Source of the DNA: Gordius sp. MW1
Taxonomy: Eukaryota > Nematomorpha > Gordioida > Gordea > Gordiidae
Assembly (NCBI GenBank): GCA_964036665.1
Contig: OZ038532.1
Location: 2,046,001-2,110,000 of the forward strand
Reading direction: 5' to 3'
DNA length: 64,000 nt
Shown here: positions 45,201 to 58,086 of the stretch, one piece after another
Position numbering within the stretch: the stretch's first letter is position 1
Layout: every line of letters begins with the position of its first letter
Position numbers and translations under genes: made by a program
Notes under the pieces: model-generated
The model's input: the letters and a program-made list of their open reading frames with translations, nothing else
Told to the model about the DNA's origin: nothing
Databases searched by the model: none

Positions 45201-45683
45201 CTAATTGTGCGCCTAGATAAAAGTGCGCCTAGCTAAAAATGATTAGCGTGATTGTTATCACCACGTGGGGTACCACGAATTTTGATAGGCTTGGGTACCA
45301 AAAAGGCAATAGAAAAACAATCGTGAGAATTGTGCATAAAAAAAAACCGCCTCAAAATCCCAAAACAAATAAAAAATGCTTTTATAAATAATTAACTTAA
45401 TATGCAGCTCTTTTATAAAAATCCACCTCAAAACAAGTATTCTAAATCCCAAAACAAGTAAAAAATGCTTTTATAAATAATTAAATTAAGAAAGTATTTT
45501 AATAACAATGCTAAGTTATTGTAAAAGCCAAGATTTTTCCAAAAGTTGAAGTTTTTATTAAATGCATGAGTCATTTATTTATAACACATTTATAAGTATA
45601 TTGATAAGATATTAATCAATATAATTTATTTTTAATATTATTTGTTTAGGACAACTTAATATATAACTTTTTTATTCTTTTAG

Positions 45684-46370
45684 ATGTCAAAATATAATTT
45701 TGAGGAGATAATTAAATATATAAAGGAGAAACTGATGCCTCTTATATATGATAAGAATCAGAGGGCCTATCTCAAAAGAAATGCAGCTCTTTTTACTATT
45801 AAAAATGAGCAATTATATCACAAAAGAGTGAAAAACATAAGAGGTATTAAGACAGGTATCATATTATTAAAATTAGCTGTAAGTTGTAATCTTTAGAAAT
45901 GCTGGCAAGGCTGGTGATGACGAAGGAAGAGATTATGAATGTTATCAAATAACACCATGATGGCCTAACTGATAGCATACATGCTAAAAGCTTGGGGGCC
46001 ATCTTGGGTTTAATCGTACTCAAGAAAAGATAGCTGAGAGTTTATACAATTTAAAGTTTTAAATTATTTTGTGAATAATTGCTTTTGCATTGTATATAAT
46101 GTTTGACTGTGTTCTTATATATTATGAGTAGATATGGTGGCCTAACATGACAAAAGATGTTAGAGAATAAGTTGGGGCTTGTCATGCATGTCAGACACAC
46201 ATGGCTAGAATTGATAAGGCCACACCAGTTCTTCATAATGTGGCTCTGATTCCAACCCCTTGGAATTGGAAACATGTTGGAATAGATCTCTGCATGTTGC
46301 CTAAAACAGAACAAGGCAACTGCATGTTGGTTGTTATTGATTACTTTTCCATTGAAATAACTATATATGT
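45684..46370 (+). pseudogene. Ty3/gypsy- or GIN-type integrase remnant
   Basis: An ATG frame at 45684 encodes a 70-residue piece (YLKRNAALFTIKNEQLYHKR) like the linker before integrase. It is followed by frame-shifted MTKEEIMNVIK, HHDG and GGHLGFNRTQEKIAESL. A gap bounded by GT- and AG-like sequence (about 46056-46127) precedes WWPNMTKDVRE, the zinc-binding CHACQT and the first catalytic block (WKHVGIDL, then VVIDYFS). In-frame stops occur and the rest of the core is absent. The possible intron makes a domesticated GIN-like gene conceivable, but decay is the simpler reading. Confidence 0.55.
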
Positions 46371-46389
46371 TTATGATCATTTATACATA

Positions 46390-46410
46390 TATATATATAT
46401 ATATATATGT
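46390..46410. repeat. (TA)n microsatellite
   Basis: A run of about ten TA units directly after the integrase remnant. Confidence 0.8.
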
Positions 46411-46559
46411 GTTAACTAATAAATTTATCTCCACAGTAGTTCTTTTAAATTTATTAATATTATTTAATTTATTACCACAAATTTATTATTTAGTTTAGTA
46501 GAAAAGTAAATATAAGCAGAGACATGTGACAAAATTAGTACTTTACTTTATCATTAAAT

Positions 46560-47100
46560 TTATTACCACATTTATTATTTAGTAGAAATTATATTATATT
46601 TTTAGCCACATAAAGTTTATTATGATATGAATATATTTAGTTTTGCCAATTAGAGCCCTAATAATTTATTATTTTCTTAATATTAACACAATTTCTAAAT
46701 TTAATAAGTTATTAACACAATTCTAAACTTAATAGGTTATTTAGTAGAAATTATATTTTATAGCTACATAAAGTTTATTATGATTTATATATTTTATAGC
46801 TACATAAAGTTTTTTATAATATAAATATATTAAGTTTTGCCAATTAGAGCCCTAACAATTTATAATTATTTTAACTATTAACACAGAACAGATCTAAATT
46901 TAATAAGTTATCAACACAATTCTAAATTTAATAAGTTATTTAGTAGAAATTATATTTCATGGCTACATAAAGTTTATTATGATATATATATTTTATAGTA
47001 CATAAAGTTTATTATGATAAAAAATATATTAAGTTTTGCCAATTAGAGCCCTAATAATTTAATATTATCTTAATATTAACACAATTCTAAATTTAATAAA
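46560..47100. repeat. Degenerate AT-rich tandem repeat, about three to four units
   Basis: Repeats of TTTAGTAGAAATTATATTT, CATAAAGTTTATTATGATA and AGTTTTGCCAATTAGAGCCC spaced by about 150-180 bases. No coding content. Confidence 0.7.
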
Positions 47101-47334
47101 ACAAATTCATTTAAAAAATATATTCATTTACAATTAATTATATATTTATTTACAATTTAGTATTATATATCTCATAATATATTTATTTACCATTAATTTA
47201 GTATTATATTTCTCATATAAACGTAATTGACGTGTGTCAAGATAGGACAGTATATCTGTCAGTTGATCGTGATTGACATGTCTAAGCGCATTTTTACCTA
47301 GTTGACTTCTAAACCCTTACACCTGTAGGCGAGG

Positions 47335-48200
47335 GCAAATTCTTAATTGCTGGTTCGAATCCCGGAGAGGGCAAAATTTTTATTTTAGTATATTGTTCTT
47401 GTTAATACCATTGATAATATGACTTTTTGACATTCCGCTGGCTACTGACCAATGAAAAAAATGACCAATGGCCAAAGTATAAATCGAAATTTTTTGTTCT
47501 CGTTTTTGAATAGTTATTTTAGGTTAACAGATAATTACCCTATGCCCTGCCCTACAAGGGCCTATGCCTCTATTGATATGGGTCCCTGTGTCCCTACAAA
47601 AGCTTATGCCTCTACTGATGTGGGTTCGAATCCCGGAGGGGGCAAAATTTTTATTTTTTTTTAAATTAAATTAATATATTGTTCTTGTTAATACCCTTGA
47701 TAATATGACTATTTGACCGTCCGCTGGCTGCTGACCAGTGGAAAAAAATCCCCATTGGCCAAATTGTGATACGAAATTTTTTTTTCAAATTAATATATTG
47801 TTTTTGTTAATGCCATTGATAATATGACTTTTTGGCCGTCCGCTGGGTGCTCACCAATGGAAAAAAATTATCATTGACCAAAGTGTGAATCGAAATTTTT
47901 TTTTCGTTTTTTGACTCGTATGTATTTATAGACCGTCTCTTTTTACTGACCAATGGAAAAAAATGACCATTGGCCAAATTGTGATTTGAAATTTTTTTTC
48001 GTTTTTTTCAAATTAATTTATTGTTTTTGTTAATGCCATTGATAATATGATTTTTTTAGCCGTCCCCTGGGTGCTCACCAATGGAAAAATGACCATTGAC
48101 CAAAGTGTGAATCGAAATTTTTTTTTCTCGTTTTTTATTGACTCGTATGTATTTATAGACACTGGCCAATGAAAAAAATGACCATTGGCCAGATTGTTTT
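47335..48200. repeat. B-box repeats plus inverted hairpin-array units
   Basis: GGTTCGAATCCCGGAG occurs near 47350 and 47625. Each is followed by a G-rich GGGCAAAATTTTT stretch, TTCTTGTTAATACC and minus-strand CCAATGG/CCATTGG units. At least five units are present to 48200. Confidence 0.6.
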
Positions 48201-48999
48201 TAAGTAAAGGCTAAAATTTCGAAATGCTTCTCTCAAAATCATTATTGCCCCCCTGATGATCTTGTTCACTCGGTTTTGATGTTGCTTATCATTATTTATT
48301 TATATATTTATTATTTATTTAAGAATCATCTCGCTGATAGCCTGTGTATAATTCCAAGTTATATGTAAGACAAGTTTTTCATCCACAAGAGAATAGTTAT
48401 ATTTGTAGGGCTTATTTAAAATTTATTGTCAAAAAGTTACCTATTTTAGCATATAAAATATTCTAGATTTTCTATACCATATAAATATTTTGTTTTTGCA
48501 AAGTCTGTCCTAGTTCTTCTAATTAAGAATTAATATAAGAAATAAATTGAATAAAAAAATGTTTTGGTCAATAACAGTCAATTTACCCTCCTTAAAAGTT
48601 TATATATTTATTATTTTTTTGCTCTCATCGCCTGGGTGCAAATCTAATGATAACTTGATAGCGGCAGATATTAACCGCGAGTTCTTATCGACAATTCAAT
48701 AATAGGTTATGTTGTGGTGACCTTGATAATTTATAAAAAACAACCAATCATAAAGCCTCACCCTCCACTCCCTCTCTCCCCTTTATATTATAGGCGCGGT
48801 AGAGTAAACCCCAAAATTACTCGATACTGCATATACCGAGGGTATGGCTCCATTTTAATTTTTAGGTGGTGTAAAGGGGGGGGGGGGGGGGTAGGGTTTT
48901 TATGGAATTCAAATTAATAAAATTAGATTCGCCCCCTCCCTCCCTATAAAATCATTAGATTTTCCACGCACGTAATATATCCTTGCCTAGAGGGATAGG

Positions 49000-49560
49000 T
49001 AGGGGGGTTCTGACTCAGTCTTTCAACTTTCTGACTGAAAGTTTAAGTTCGTTCCCCGGAGAGGACAAATTTTTTTTTTTTAAATTAAATTAATATTTTG
49101 TTCTTGTTAATACCGTTGATAATATGACTTTTTGGCCGTCCGCTATCTACTGACCTATGAAAAAAATGACCATTGGCCAAATTGTGAATAGAAATTTTTT
49201 TTTTGCGTTTTTGAATTGGTATACTAGGTTAACATTGATATTTTAAATTAAATTAATATTTTGTTCTTGTTAATACCTTTGATAATATGGCTTTTTGGCC
49301 GTCCGCTGGCTGCTGACCTATGGTTTTTATTTCGTTTTTGAATTGGTATATTATGTTATCATTGATAATGACCTTATGCCCTCCCCTACAAGGGCCTATG
49401 CCTCTACTGATGTGGGTTCGAATCCCGGAGAGGACAAACTTTTTTTTATCTTTTTTTTAAATTAAAATTTTGTCCTTGTTAATACCATTGATAATATGAC
49501 TTTTTGACCGTCCGCTGGCTAATGACCAATGGAAAAAATGACCATTTGCCAAAGTGAAAA
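49000..49560. repeat. Further B-box repeat copies
   Basis: GATGTGGGTTCGAATCCCGG at about 49410 and a degenerate GTTCGTTCCCCGG near 49050, each followed by GAGAGGACAAA, poly-T and the GACTTTTTGGCCGTCCGCT block. Confidence 0.55.
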
Positions 49561-49639
49561 TAAAATCGATTTTTTTTCTTGATTATAATTATAGGCTAGT
49601 TATCTGGCTGTCTTCTAACCATTAGAAAAGATCACCACT

Positions 49640-49836
49640 GTCCAAAGTGATGGAACATTTGTATAAATAATTAACTATTCATTTTGCATCTAATACCCCC
49701 CTATAGGCATTCTCGCTCCTTCCCACCTTTCACGCCCATAAATTGCATGGCAAATATGGTACTTTTATACGAAGTATAGATGAGTTTCGTTCCCCCTTAC
49801 CTTCCCCCCTCCTCCTTCCCACGAGGGCCAAAGGCC
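49640..49836 (-). repeat. Composite repeat, left-end fragment (inverted)
   Basis: The minus strand starts CTCGGGCCTTTGGCCCTCGT and runs through the G/A-rich and GGTATTAGATGC block, then stops. It shows that the hairpin-bearing left end recurs independently. Confidence 0.6.
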
Positions 49837-49989
49837 CGAGTATATATATATAAAGAGCGTATACATTTTTATTTTAACTCATAAATTTGATAAGAGAAGT
49901 AGAAAAAAATATTATTCACGTAATAAACGATTAGGCTTTCTTTAAATGACCTTCCAGGGCAAAATAATTTCAATAGGGGTTTTATGGAA

Positions 49990-50330
49990 AGCGTTGACTT
50001 TTTAAATATGGCAGATCTGAGCTTGCCCCACACCCCCGCATAGTATGTGCCCAACACGGCACGTCCAAAACAATAATCTTCTTCTTCTTTATCAGTTATT
50101 TGGTCCCAATTCGTAAGGTTTGCTTTGATAAGTTTCTTCCATCTTGACCGAGTGAGAGCCATGTCTTGACTAATCTCTTGAGTTTTCATAACTTTACCGA
50201 CTTGCTCTTTCCACGTGACACGGGGTCGTCCTCTTCCTATCTTCCCTGGTACTTCCATGTCCAGTACTTTTCGATTTACGTCATCCGTGTTCCTTCTTAG
50301 TATATGCCCATACCACATCAACAACATTGT
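49990..50330 (-). pseudogene. LINE C-terminal tail
   Basis: The 112 or so codons contain WYGHILRRNTDDVNRKVLD, GRGRPRVTWKEQV and CFGRAVLGTYYAGVWGKLR, the region after the RT in LINE elements of the YGSETW type. No upstream RT is attached, which is typical of 5'-truncated insertions. Confidence 0.65.
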
Positions 50331-50613
50331 TAAAAAAATATCATTATACTCCTCCTTTAGTAATTACCAGTACTATCCAAATTTTAAGCCTAGCTAAATA
50401 ATTGATTATATGTAAACATTTAAAATGCATAAAAATGTAAAAGAATTTTTTTTCAAGCCGAGATCGGACTTTTTAAAGATAGCGGGGCGGGTCCAAGAAT
50501 TTAAATTTTTTAAACGGGAGGGCCGATTAAAGCAAAAAAGAAGCCATTCAAATCTAATTGATATCTACCTGAATATATACCAAATTTTTAAAATATTTTT
50601 TTAGAGGTAGCAT

Positions 50614-50985
50614 CGGAGGTCAGATTTGTTTAAATTTTTCTGCCCAAACCCGGCTAAGCCCAATTTTACGACTAATTTGCCCGCCAGAACCCTTCTACGT
50701 GTCAGCCCGTCAATGACCGAATCATTATAGCTGCCCGGCCCGAAATAATGATTTTTTTAAAAATTTAACAATAGTTTTGTTAACTTGTAAAGATTTTAAA
50801 TTCAATTCTCGATTTTTTTTGCATAAAAACTACAATTAATAAATATTATACAACCAAAAAAGTGACAAAATAATAGTCTAAAACAAAATAACACACTATA
50901 TAAAAAATCTCTTTATGCCCGAATATTGGTATAGTGCCCGCCCGGGCCCGCCAGAAAGTCCACTGGGAAACATCATGCAATTAGA
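50614..50985. mobile_element. hAT-like element, CCCG-array family, decayed
   Basis: The left end CGGAGGTCAGATTTGTTTAA and the GCCCG-rich zones at 50640-50750 and 50930-50960 match 61754-62186 and 7364-8622. The right end is uncertain. Confidence 0.5.
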
Positions 50986-51584
50986 GCAGCATTTTTTTTT
51001 TTTATCAATATTGACATGAGTATATATTAATAAACGTTACATACATCAAAGAGGTAAAAATATCAGTGTGTTTAAAAGAGTGTTGTGAGTTTTGGTGTGG
51101 TGAGTAAGCTTTGAAATGAGCGTGTTCTGTATGAAAAGGTTAGCCGTATAAAATAGCATAATATCGCACATCACACACACACACATAATCTTGTTAATTG
51201 AAAATTGCGGTAGTAAAAAACATTTAAAGCTGTTTTTAATGTATCACAGTTGAAAACCTATAATATAACCGGTACTTAAAAGAGAAATGTTAAAATTCCT
51301 TCTTATTTGCCATGCCATTTTGCTGTGTTTTGGTTATAATATCATCGCCATAGTCATCACTCTCTTCGGAACTGCTCCTTTCATCCTTCTTTATCTAACA
51401 TGCAAAAATTGTTGACTCAGTTGAGGTATTAGTATCATAAGATACTTTAAAAGGGATAAATTGTATTTCCAATTCAATCGCAATGCTGTAGTTGCGATGG
51501 GACATTATAAACACCCTGCCTACACCAAAAGGCCAAATAAAAGCGACACAATCCCGGACATGGTTCTAAAACCATTACTCTTCA

Positions 51585-51713
51585 CTACTGTTATAACTAG
51601 GTTTTGTTTGGCCGGCCTTTTAGTCGACACAACATCAAACCTTGGAATGTTTACGTTTAAGTTGACTAAAAGCAAAGGTCGAACAAACAAAACCTAGCCC
51701 TTTTTACAACACT
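51585..51713. mobile_element. MITE A copy, internally deleted
   Basis: The interior GGTTTTGTTTGGCCGGCC pairs with GGTCGAACAAACAAAACC. The flanks ACTCTTCA (51577-51584) and ACTCCTCA (51714-51721) match at 7 of 8. Confidence 0.7.
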
Positions 51714-51721
51714 ACTCCTCA

Positions 51722-53142
51722 CTCATTTAATAATAACGAAAAAAGTGCAAAAACGGACAACAGACATTTTGTATAAGGACAAGTTAGGTACTTCGCCATA
51801 TCGGATAGATTTGTAAACCATGACGCATATGATGTAAAACCAGGCCAAGTTGAGGGCTTGGAGAAGTAAGAGTAAAACGTTGTAGACGTAATATGCGGCA
51901 AAAAAGGATTTCAGGATTAGGTGAGCCTCAAATACAGCAGGATATACGACCCTTCAAAATTATTTAAAAAAAATTTAATACGATTTCGTCTCATAATATC
52001 GAAGAAATATACAAAATGCCCATTAGTTTTGGGTATTGAAGCATTATTTAGTTAAATTATAGGGCAAAAAAGACATTAAGTACATAATATGATGGCAAAA
52101 ATTTGAGAAAAAAACCTATATAAAATTAGTTTGTATACCTATATGGAAAGAGGACTATTCTCGTTAGGAACCATATTACGGTGAAGATGGAAAACAAGGT
52201 GGTACTAAGTGTTGGACGCTTGAGGTAATGGGCAATTTTAAAGGCCTAATTTAAAAAGCAACATATTGATATAAACATAAATTTTACACAGTTTAAAATC
52301 ACCGATGAAATTGGTAAGGATTGGCGCTTTTCGCTATCAAAATCGCAAAATATTCTATAAATAATAAATAATGGAATTGTCGTTCTTCCAAAATTTTTCA
52401 TAATGGTGATAATAACATTAAACCGTTCACATTTTAACACTGCATTTTAAAGAGAGAAAGATCCGCAAAACTAATGACATATTTATGTGGAGGAAAATTC
52501 ACTCCAAAATGTGGATAAAAATATTTTATTATAAATAAACCTCCAGCCAGTAATCGACGGTATCGTGTATAATTAGCACTAAGGTTCCGATACGCACCAT
52601 ATTACACACGAAGGAAAATGTCAATAGCAACAAGGCACACACGTGATGAACAAACATCTGCCAAAAATCCTATGCAAAGATAATAAAATCTAAAAATTTT
52701 GTTATCATGAAATCAAGATTTTTTTAAAAGCTATAGTGGTAGGGTCAGATTGATAAAATGAGTAGAATAAATGTGTCAGAGACCATAATTATAATAAGTT
52801 TTCACTCAAGATCGCATACAGCATGATTCAAAAACAGCCCACGCGCTTAAAGAAATTGACACAAACCAATTACAATAATTTTATTTTCTCCCAAATTATA
52901 TTTCTCGCTGTCAAAATTTCTTTTTGGGATTTTAAACGAGAATAAGAAGCTTCTGAAATTAACTGACATTTCTATATTTCGAGCCACAGAACCCTTCTTC
53001 AAGGAATAAATTGAAAAGTGGAAATAAGAAATTACAGCACAAAAGATAAGTAAAACGATAGGTTAATAGGCGATCAAAAGTGGTGAGAGCAGTGGTGGGT
53101 AACAATAGATGACGAACAGCTTGCATTACAATTTATTTGGCA
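51722..53142. other. No gene seen
   Basis: AT-rich; short frames only, none with family features. Confidence 0.5.
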
Positions 53143-53300
53143 CATGGGCGTAGCCAAGGGGAGGGGGCAGGGAGAGGCGGCTGCCTTCCTCTAAATCCCA
53201 AAATTTGTTAAAATTATTGCTAAAATTCAAAAAATGATCAATTTGCCCCTCCCTAAAACATTATTGGCTCCTTCTAATTCCAATGCTAGCTAAGCCCATG
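53143..53300. mobile_element. MITE B copy
   Basis: CATGGGCGTAGCCAAGGG at the left and AGCTAAGCCCATG at the right. The flanks agree at only 5 of 8 positions. Confidence 0.65.
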
Positions 53301-55016
53301 CTTGTGCAATATTATTTGTACAAAGAAAAAAAATAGAACTTAAAAAAATTATCTTTCCATCATACGTAAGATTAACGTTTGATCATTCAACAAAATGAAT
53401 AGCGCTTAGTTTATAAATATACATGCCTAAAACTTGGTAGTTTACCTACACCCTCAATAAATAGTTATCAACTGTTCGCTGCCTATTGAATCAGTCTGGA
53501 CGAAACAATAATGTGGGTGGGCATTAAATAAATATAGTGAAAATAGTGGAGATGAGCCCCTGTGGCGACTATTCATTGCGTCAAGACAACCAGCCCTATT
53601 TGTTAACAAAATTTTTACATTTAAATAATTGTTAGTTATAATTTTATAAGCTAATTTTATTACTAAAATTTGAAGTTGTTGAAAAATACAGTTTCTTTAA
53701 ATGTTTTAGCAATGATCATCTCATGCATAATTACACAGGTATACAAAAAACCATCCCGCCATCGGACCGCTAATTATGATAGTGCGCTGAACTATAAATT
53801 TTTCCAAAACATCCAGTTTTTTAGATAAACGAGGTTATAGGTACAAAAATTGCCCAATTTAATTCTTTTTGAAGTTCTAATCCCAAGGCATTTATAATTT
53901 ATATTGACATATATTAATAAGTTCCTGTAGATTAAGGTTTCTTCAATAAGTCTATAATTTTATTGTTTGTTTAACCTCTATATTTAAATCTATTCGCATT
54001 TATGTGAACGCCTCCCCCCTTGTAACATTGTCTGAAAAACGTAGTACATACTAGGTGAGGTGTGCGATGTTAATTAATACATCACGCTCTCCTTTCGCTT
54101 AGTCTCCTCCCCTTAATGAGTATTTGGCTAGATATTGGGGCGGGAGTGGTCGAGAAGGAAAAAGTGATGTGTTAGTAAACATCGCCTATGTAATATAAAC
54201 ACTCTAATGTCTCGTTTTAATTTCTCTAATGGTCTTATAGCGGGATGGAAAGTAAATATTTGTGGACCTGTGTTATAATTATATAGATTAAATCATTCAA
54301 AATAGGCAAATGTCTGATTCGAATATTAAGTTTTTAAATATTATCCTAAGAATAAACACTTAAATATGCACAGATTTTAGATTTAAACTTTTTTTGGTAA
54401 AATTTTAATTTCCGGATAAAATATAACCCAAAATAAGTAATAAATTATCATATATTAAACGAAATAATAACTAGTTTTGATTAAATATGTTGAAATTCCG
54501 TAATTTTAACCTTTCTCTTGACGTCCACAAATTGCGAAGCCATAAGAGACCAGTAGAAACCCATCTCAATCATGTAGTACCACCATATACCCCTGGATAT
54601 AGGCTAAAAAACATAATTTTTTGCTTTACTTTTAATTTAAAATATACACGAAAAACGAGTTCCTACTCATGGTATCAAAATGCAAAAAAGTAAATAAATT
54701 CGAAAACTATAACACTTTGAAATAAAGCTTACTAATAAGGATTCGAGATTATACAGAGTTTAATACTTGATTATTTTAAGACAAGTCGGGTTAAAAGTTA
54801 AAACTAATTTTAGGATAGGGTCACAAAATATTCACTTTGCAGGCGATAAACACTGCATACTTATCATCATATTTCATGAAAATTAAAATAAATATTCGGT
54901 TTATAAAGAGAAAGAAACATTATAGTTACAAATTTAACACTTGAATACGTAGGCAATTAATGCATCAAGTCAAAAAATAGTGTAAAATTCATATTCAGAA
55001 AGGGTCTTGTAGTAAA
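53301..55016. other. No gene seen
   Basis: AT-rich. The frame at 54487-54693 (68 codons) has no recognisable features. Confidence 0.5.
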
Positions 55017-55201
55017 AATGTGTAGTTGTATAACGGTTGAGTTTTGTTTGGGTAGGCGACTAAATAACAACAGAATAAAGGTTTTTTGGTCTGTTTTTCT
55101 TAGTCGACCTCTAGGCTTAGTCGAAATTTGAAAAACAGACCAGGGTGGATCGTTAGTGTTATTAAAATAAAAGGTCGATTAACCCAGGTCTTTGTAAAAC
55201 A
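55017..55201. mobile_element. MITE A copy, degenerate
   Basis: GTTTTGTTTGGGTAGGCGAC at the left, then TTTTTCTTAGTCGACCTCTA, and TTTGTAAAACAC at the right. Confidence 0.6.
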
Positions 55202-56160
55202 CAAGTAAAAGGTCAAAAATGTAGCAAATATATTTTTAAAAGTTTTCAATTTTTTTTTTTATATTAAAACAACAAACTCGGGAAAGTATTTCAAAACAAT
55301 AATATAGAATAAAACGATATCGAAGAGACTCGAGAGGCGCTATAATTTTATTCAAAGTCTATGTATAAAAGCTGGACTATTAAAAATCAATATGATAACA
55401 TTGTATTCCAATAATTTATGTGCTAGAGAGTTAATGAAATTCGACTTAACTAAAATGTGACCAAAAACTACGTGTAATCCCAACTGAAAAAATCAAAAGA
55501 TCAATTAATTAAAAAGGGTTATTAATTATTTATTCTCGATTGAATTAGTTTTAGTTACGATGCCTTTTCATCAAAATAACATTAGATTTTATTAGTTAAT
55601 TAATTAATAATGTATAACAAGGAATTTTCAAGATACTTGAAAGGGATAGTTGGTCCAACATTCAGAGGTTTTCCAAAACCATGGTTTCTATGCAAATATA
55701 AATAAATTGGATTAGATAAAAGTGAACGATAAAAATTGAGTTGCAAATCAACCATGTCATCTTAAATGATATTTAAGATATTAAATTTGGTAAAATAACT
55801 TCAGACCATTGAAATTACTTACGTCGTGCAATATAACCAAACCGTATATGAAGGTTGATAGGTAGTAGACGAATCGCCAGCTTAAAAAATAAAAATGTAA
55901 GTTTACCTTTACATCTCATAAATGTTTTTATAACATGGAATTAAAGCTACTAATAAGTTATCAATGTCAAATAAACAAACAAAACTCGTGAAAACAAGAA
56001 TATTTTAAATTTGCTTAAAAGATTTTTCCCTCGGCAAGCAAGTCTCAATTACATTAAATTTCGCACCGAATTGCGAAGTTATAGCAATTAAATAGGTAAA
56101 CCTTGATGTGCCATTAACAATCCTGAAATGGTTGCTTAAGACGTTTCAACATTTTATAAG

Positions 56161-56334
56161 TATTGTAAAAACGGCTGGGTTTGGTTTTAGTCGACTAATC
56201 ATAAATTGATAAAGGTTTTTGAGTCAAACATCTGGTTTATTTATGCGACTAAGAAAAATAGAGCAAAAAATCATAGGTTTGTTGATGTTTAGTCGACTAA
56301 AACTAAAGATCGACCAAATAAAATCCAGGCTTAA
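56161..56334. mobile_element. MITE A copy, right end truncated
   Basis: TATTGTAAAAACGGCTGGG at the left and GATCGACCAAATAAAATCC at the right. Confidence 0.65.
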
Positions 56335-56392
56335 CGATTTCAATAGCAAGTTATTAATAAGTTTCCACAGCAATTATTATAAAATTACAAGT

Positions 56393-56458
56393 TGGACAGG
56401 ACGGACGGGCGGACAGGACAACCAAAAGCGAGCCCATAACTTGCGTAGGAATTAATAA
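56393..56458 (+). repeat. Terminal fragment with GGACGGACGG and palindrome
   Basis: GACGGGCGGACAGGACAACC, then GCGAGCCCATAACTTGCGTA. This is the same end as the composite repeat, with the palindrome mutated. Confidence 0.55.
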
Positions 56459-56464
56459 AATTAG

Positions 56465-56695
56465 TTGGGCACAAAAAGAAATATGAAAGCTGGGCTCGGG
56501 CGAGGTCGAGAAAATTAAATCCAACCAGCGGTCATTAATTCGTCTATGTATGGGAAAGCAAAGTAAAAGTCTTTTCCAGAAGCATAAGTCCGCAGCCATT
56601 AAAAACCCCTATCCACAGCAGTTATTAAAAAAAAATAAGTTGGACAGAAAGGGCAGGACAACCAAAAACGAACCCATAAATTGCATAGCAATTAA
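56465..56695 (+). repeat. Dispersed 230-bp repeat ending in the shared palindrome
   Basis: Starts near TTGGGCACAAAAAGAAATA and ends ACGAACCCATAAATTGCATA plus GCAATTA. A second copy is at 61056-61303. Its 3' end is the one used by the composite repeats. Confidence 0.65.
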
Positions 56696-57061
56696 TAATA
56701 ATAGCTCCCACGCCCCTCTAATAAAGTTAATTGAATAATTTATCACAAAGCCATAATTATAGACTAATACTGCTAATTAATCGATTAAAATATATAAAGT
56801 ATTTTAAATGAGGATTTGGTTTCCACCAAAATACAAGTGAAAAAGGTAAACATTTTGTGGCTGGGTAAATAAAAGATTTTACAAAGGGGTGGCTGCTGAA
56901 TAAATAAATATAAGGGAAAATTAAAAGTGCGCGTTAGCGTTGTTAAAGCAGATGCTCTGTGCAAAAAAATCAATAAATTAAAAAGTGTCTTTATAATACC
57001 TATATATTGCTTTGAATGACGTTATGAAATGGAGAATGTTTTACAAAGGTGTATTCGAACT

Positions 57062-58086
57062 AGAGGTGTGCACGGATCAATCCGATCCGACATCCGATCC
57101 GATCCGTCCGAACTCGGATTCGGACGGATCGGATCAACATTTTAATTTTGGAAGTCGGATCGATCGGATCAACATTTTATTTTAGTCGGATCGGATCGGA
57201 TTTTCAAATTTAAAATAAACAATAATAATTAAATTAATAATTTTTAGTATACCTTTTTATAATTATTTTTGCATTCTTTTTTTACTCTAACATTTTTGAT
57301 GCCCAATACCACCTCCTCACCCCTTACTTACCCTAATATATTTATCAGTATTTCCCTAGCGTTTTTCCCTAGCTAGACGTAGTTGACACGCATCTCTTTC
57401 TATTTCATTTCAACTCAACTCCGAAAATCATCAATCACTCTCCCCTTTCCTTAAAGCACACGCGTAGCTCCTTTCCCTCTAGATTTCGGGTAATCATGAA
57501 TGATGCAAGGGGTATTGTCTGGTGTGAGTCACGCCGACTTGAGAGGAAAAAATAATAGGGGGGGGGGGTGTTGGAATTGGGATAAAGCCCCCGATGAAAC
57601 CACAATTTACCTTTCGTTAAAAAATGAAGATTGCAAATATGATTCAAAAAAAGATTTGCTGAAATGGTGGGGTTCATATGAAACAGTCCTGCCAAGGCTT
57701 TATAAGCTGGCAAATAAAGTTTTAGCTATACCTGCTACCTCTACCACTTCGGAAAAAAATTTCTCGGTGGCTGGAAGAACATTAGAAGAAAGAAGAACGC
57801 GAATTAAACCAGAAAATTTAGATTCTTTATTATTTTTATATGATAATATAGAATTAGTCAAATAAAATTTTATATTTATTTCAGGTCTATTAAAATTGCT
57901 ATACCTTATTTTTATGTATTTTGAATTTAATCATCAATAAAAAGTTCTGTTCGTAAAATTTTAATTTGAAAATTTCGGATCGGATCGTATTTAGATTTTA
58001 AAAAACTCGGATCGGATCGGATGGATATAAAATTTTTCAAAAACCCCTCGGATCGGATCAAATAAATTTGATCCGTGCACACCTCT
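57062..58086 (+). mobile_element. hAT-like element with CGGATC arrays and only a dimerisation region
   Basis: The TIRs are AGAGGTGTGCACGGATCAA and TTGATCCGTGCACACCTCT. The flanks TTCGAACT and AACGAACT match at 6 of 8. Arrays of TCGGATCGGATC words lie at 57075-57200 and 57975-58060. The single coding piece is in the centre. The element is 1.03 kb. Confidence 0.85.
57597..57865 (+). CDS. hAT transposase C-terminal dimerisation fragment
   Basis: The open frame, whose typical part starts near 57600, reads LLKWWGSYETVLPRLYKLAN, then VLAIPATSTTSEKNFSVAG and IKPENLDSLLFLYDNIELVK before a stop at 57863. This is the WW...P-x-L...IPATS-x-x-SE-x-x-FS-x-AG...LLFL-x-x-N pattern of the hAT dimerisation domain. 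It is undisturbed over about 85 codons, yet there is no BED finger or catalytic core within the element. It may be a relic of an internally deleted transposase. Whether it is expressed is unknown. Confidence 0.75.

Noticed and set aside
46051..46380. Minus-strand 109-codon frame
   Set aside because: It is antisense to the integrase remnant and has no recognisable features.
45165..49430. tRNA genes suggested by GGTTCGAATCCC
   Set aside because: Only the T-arm/B-box is present. No acceptor, D or anticodon arms could be folded upstream.
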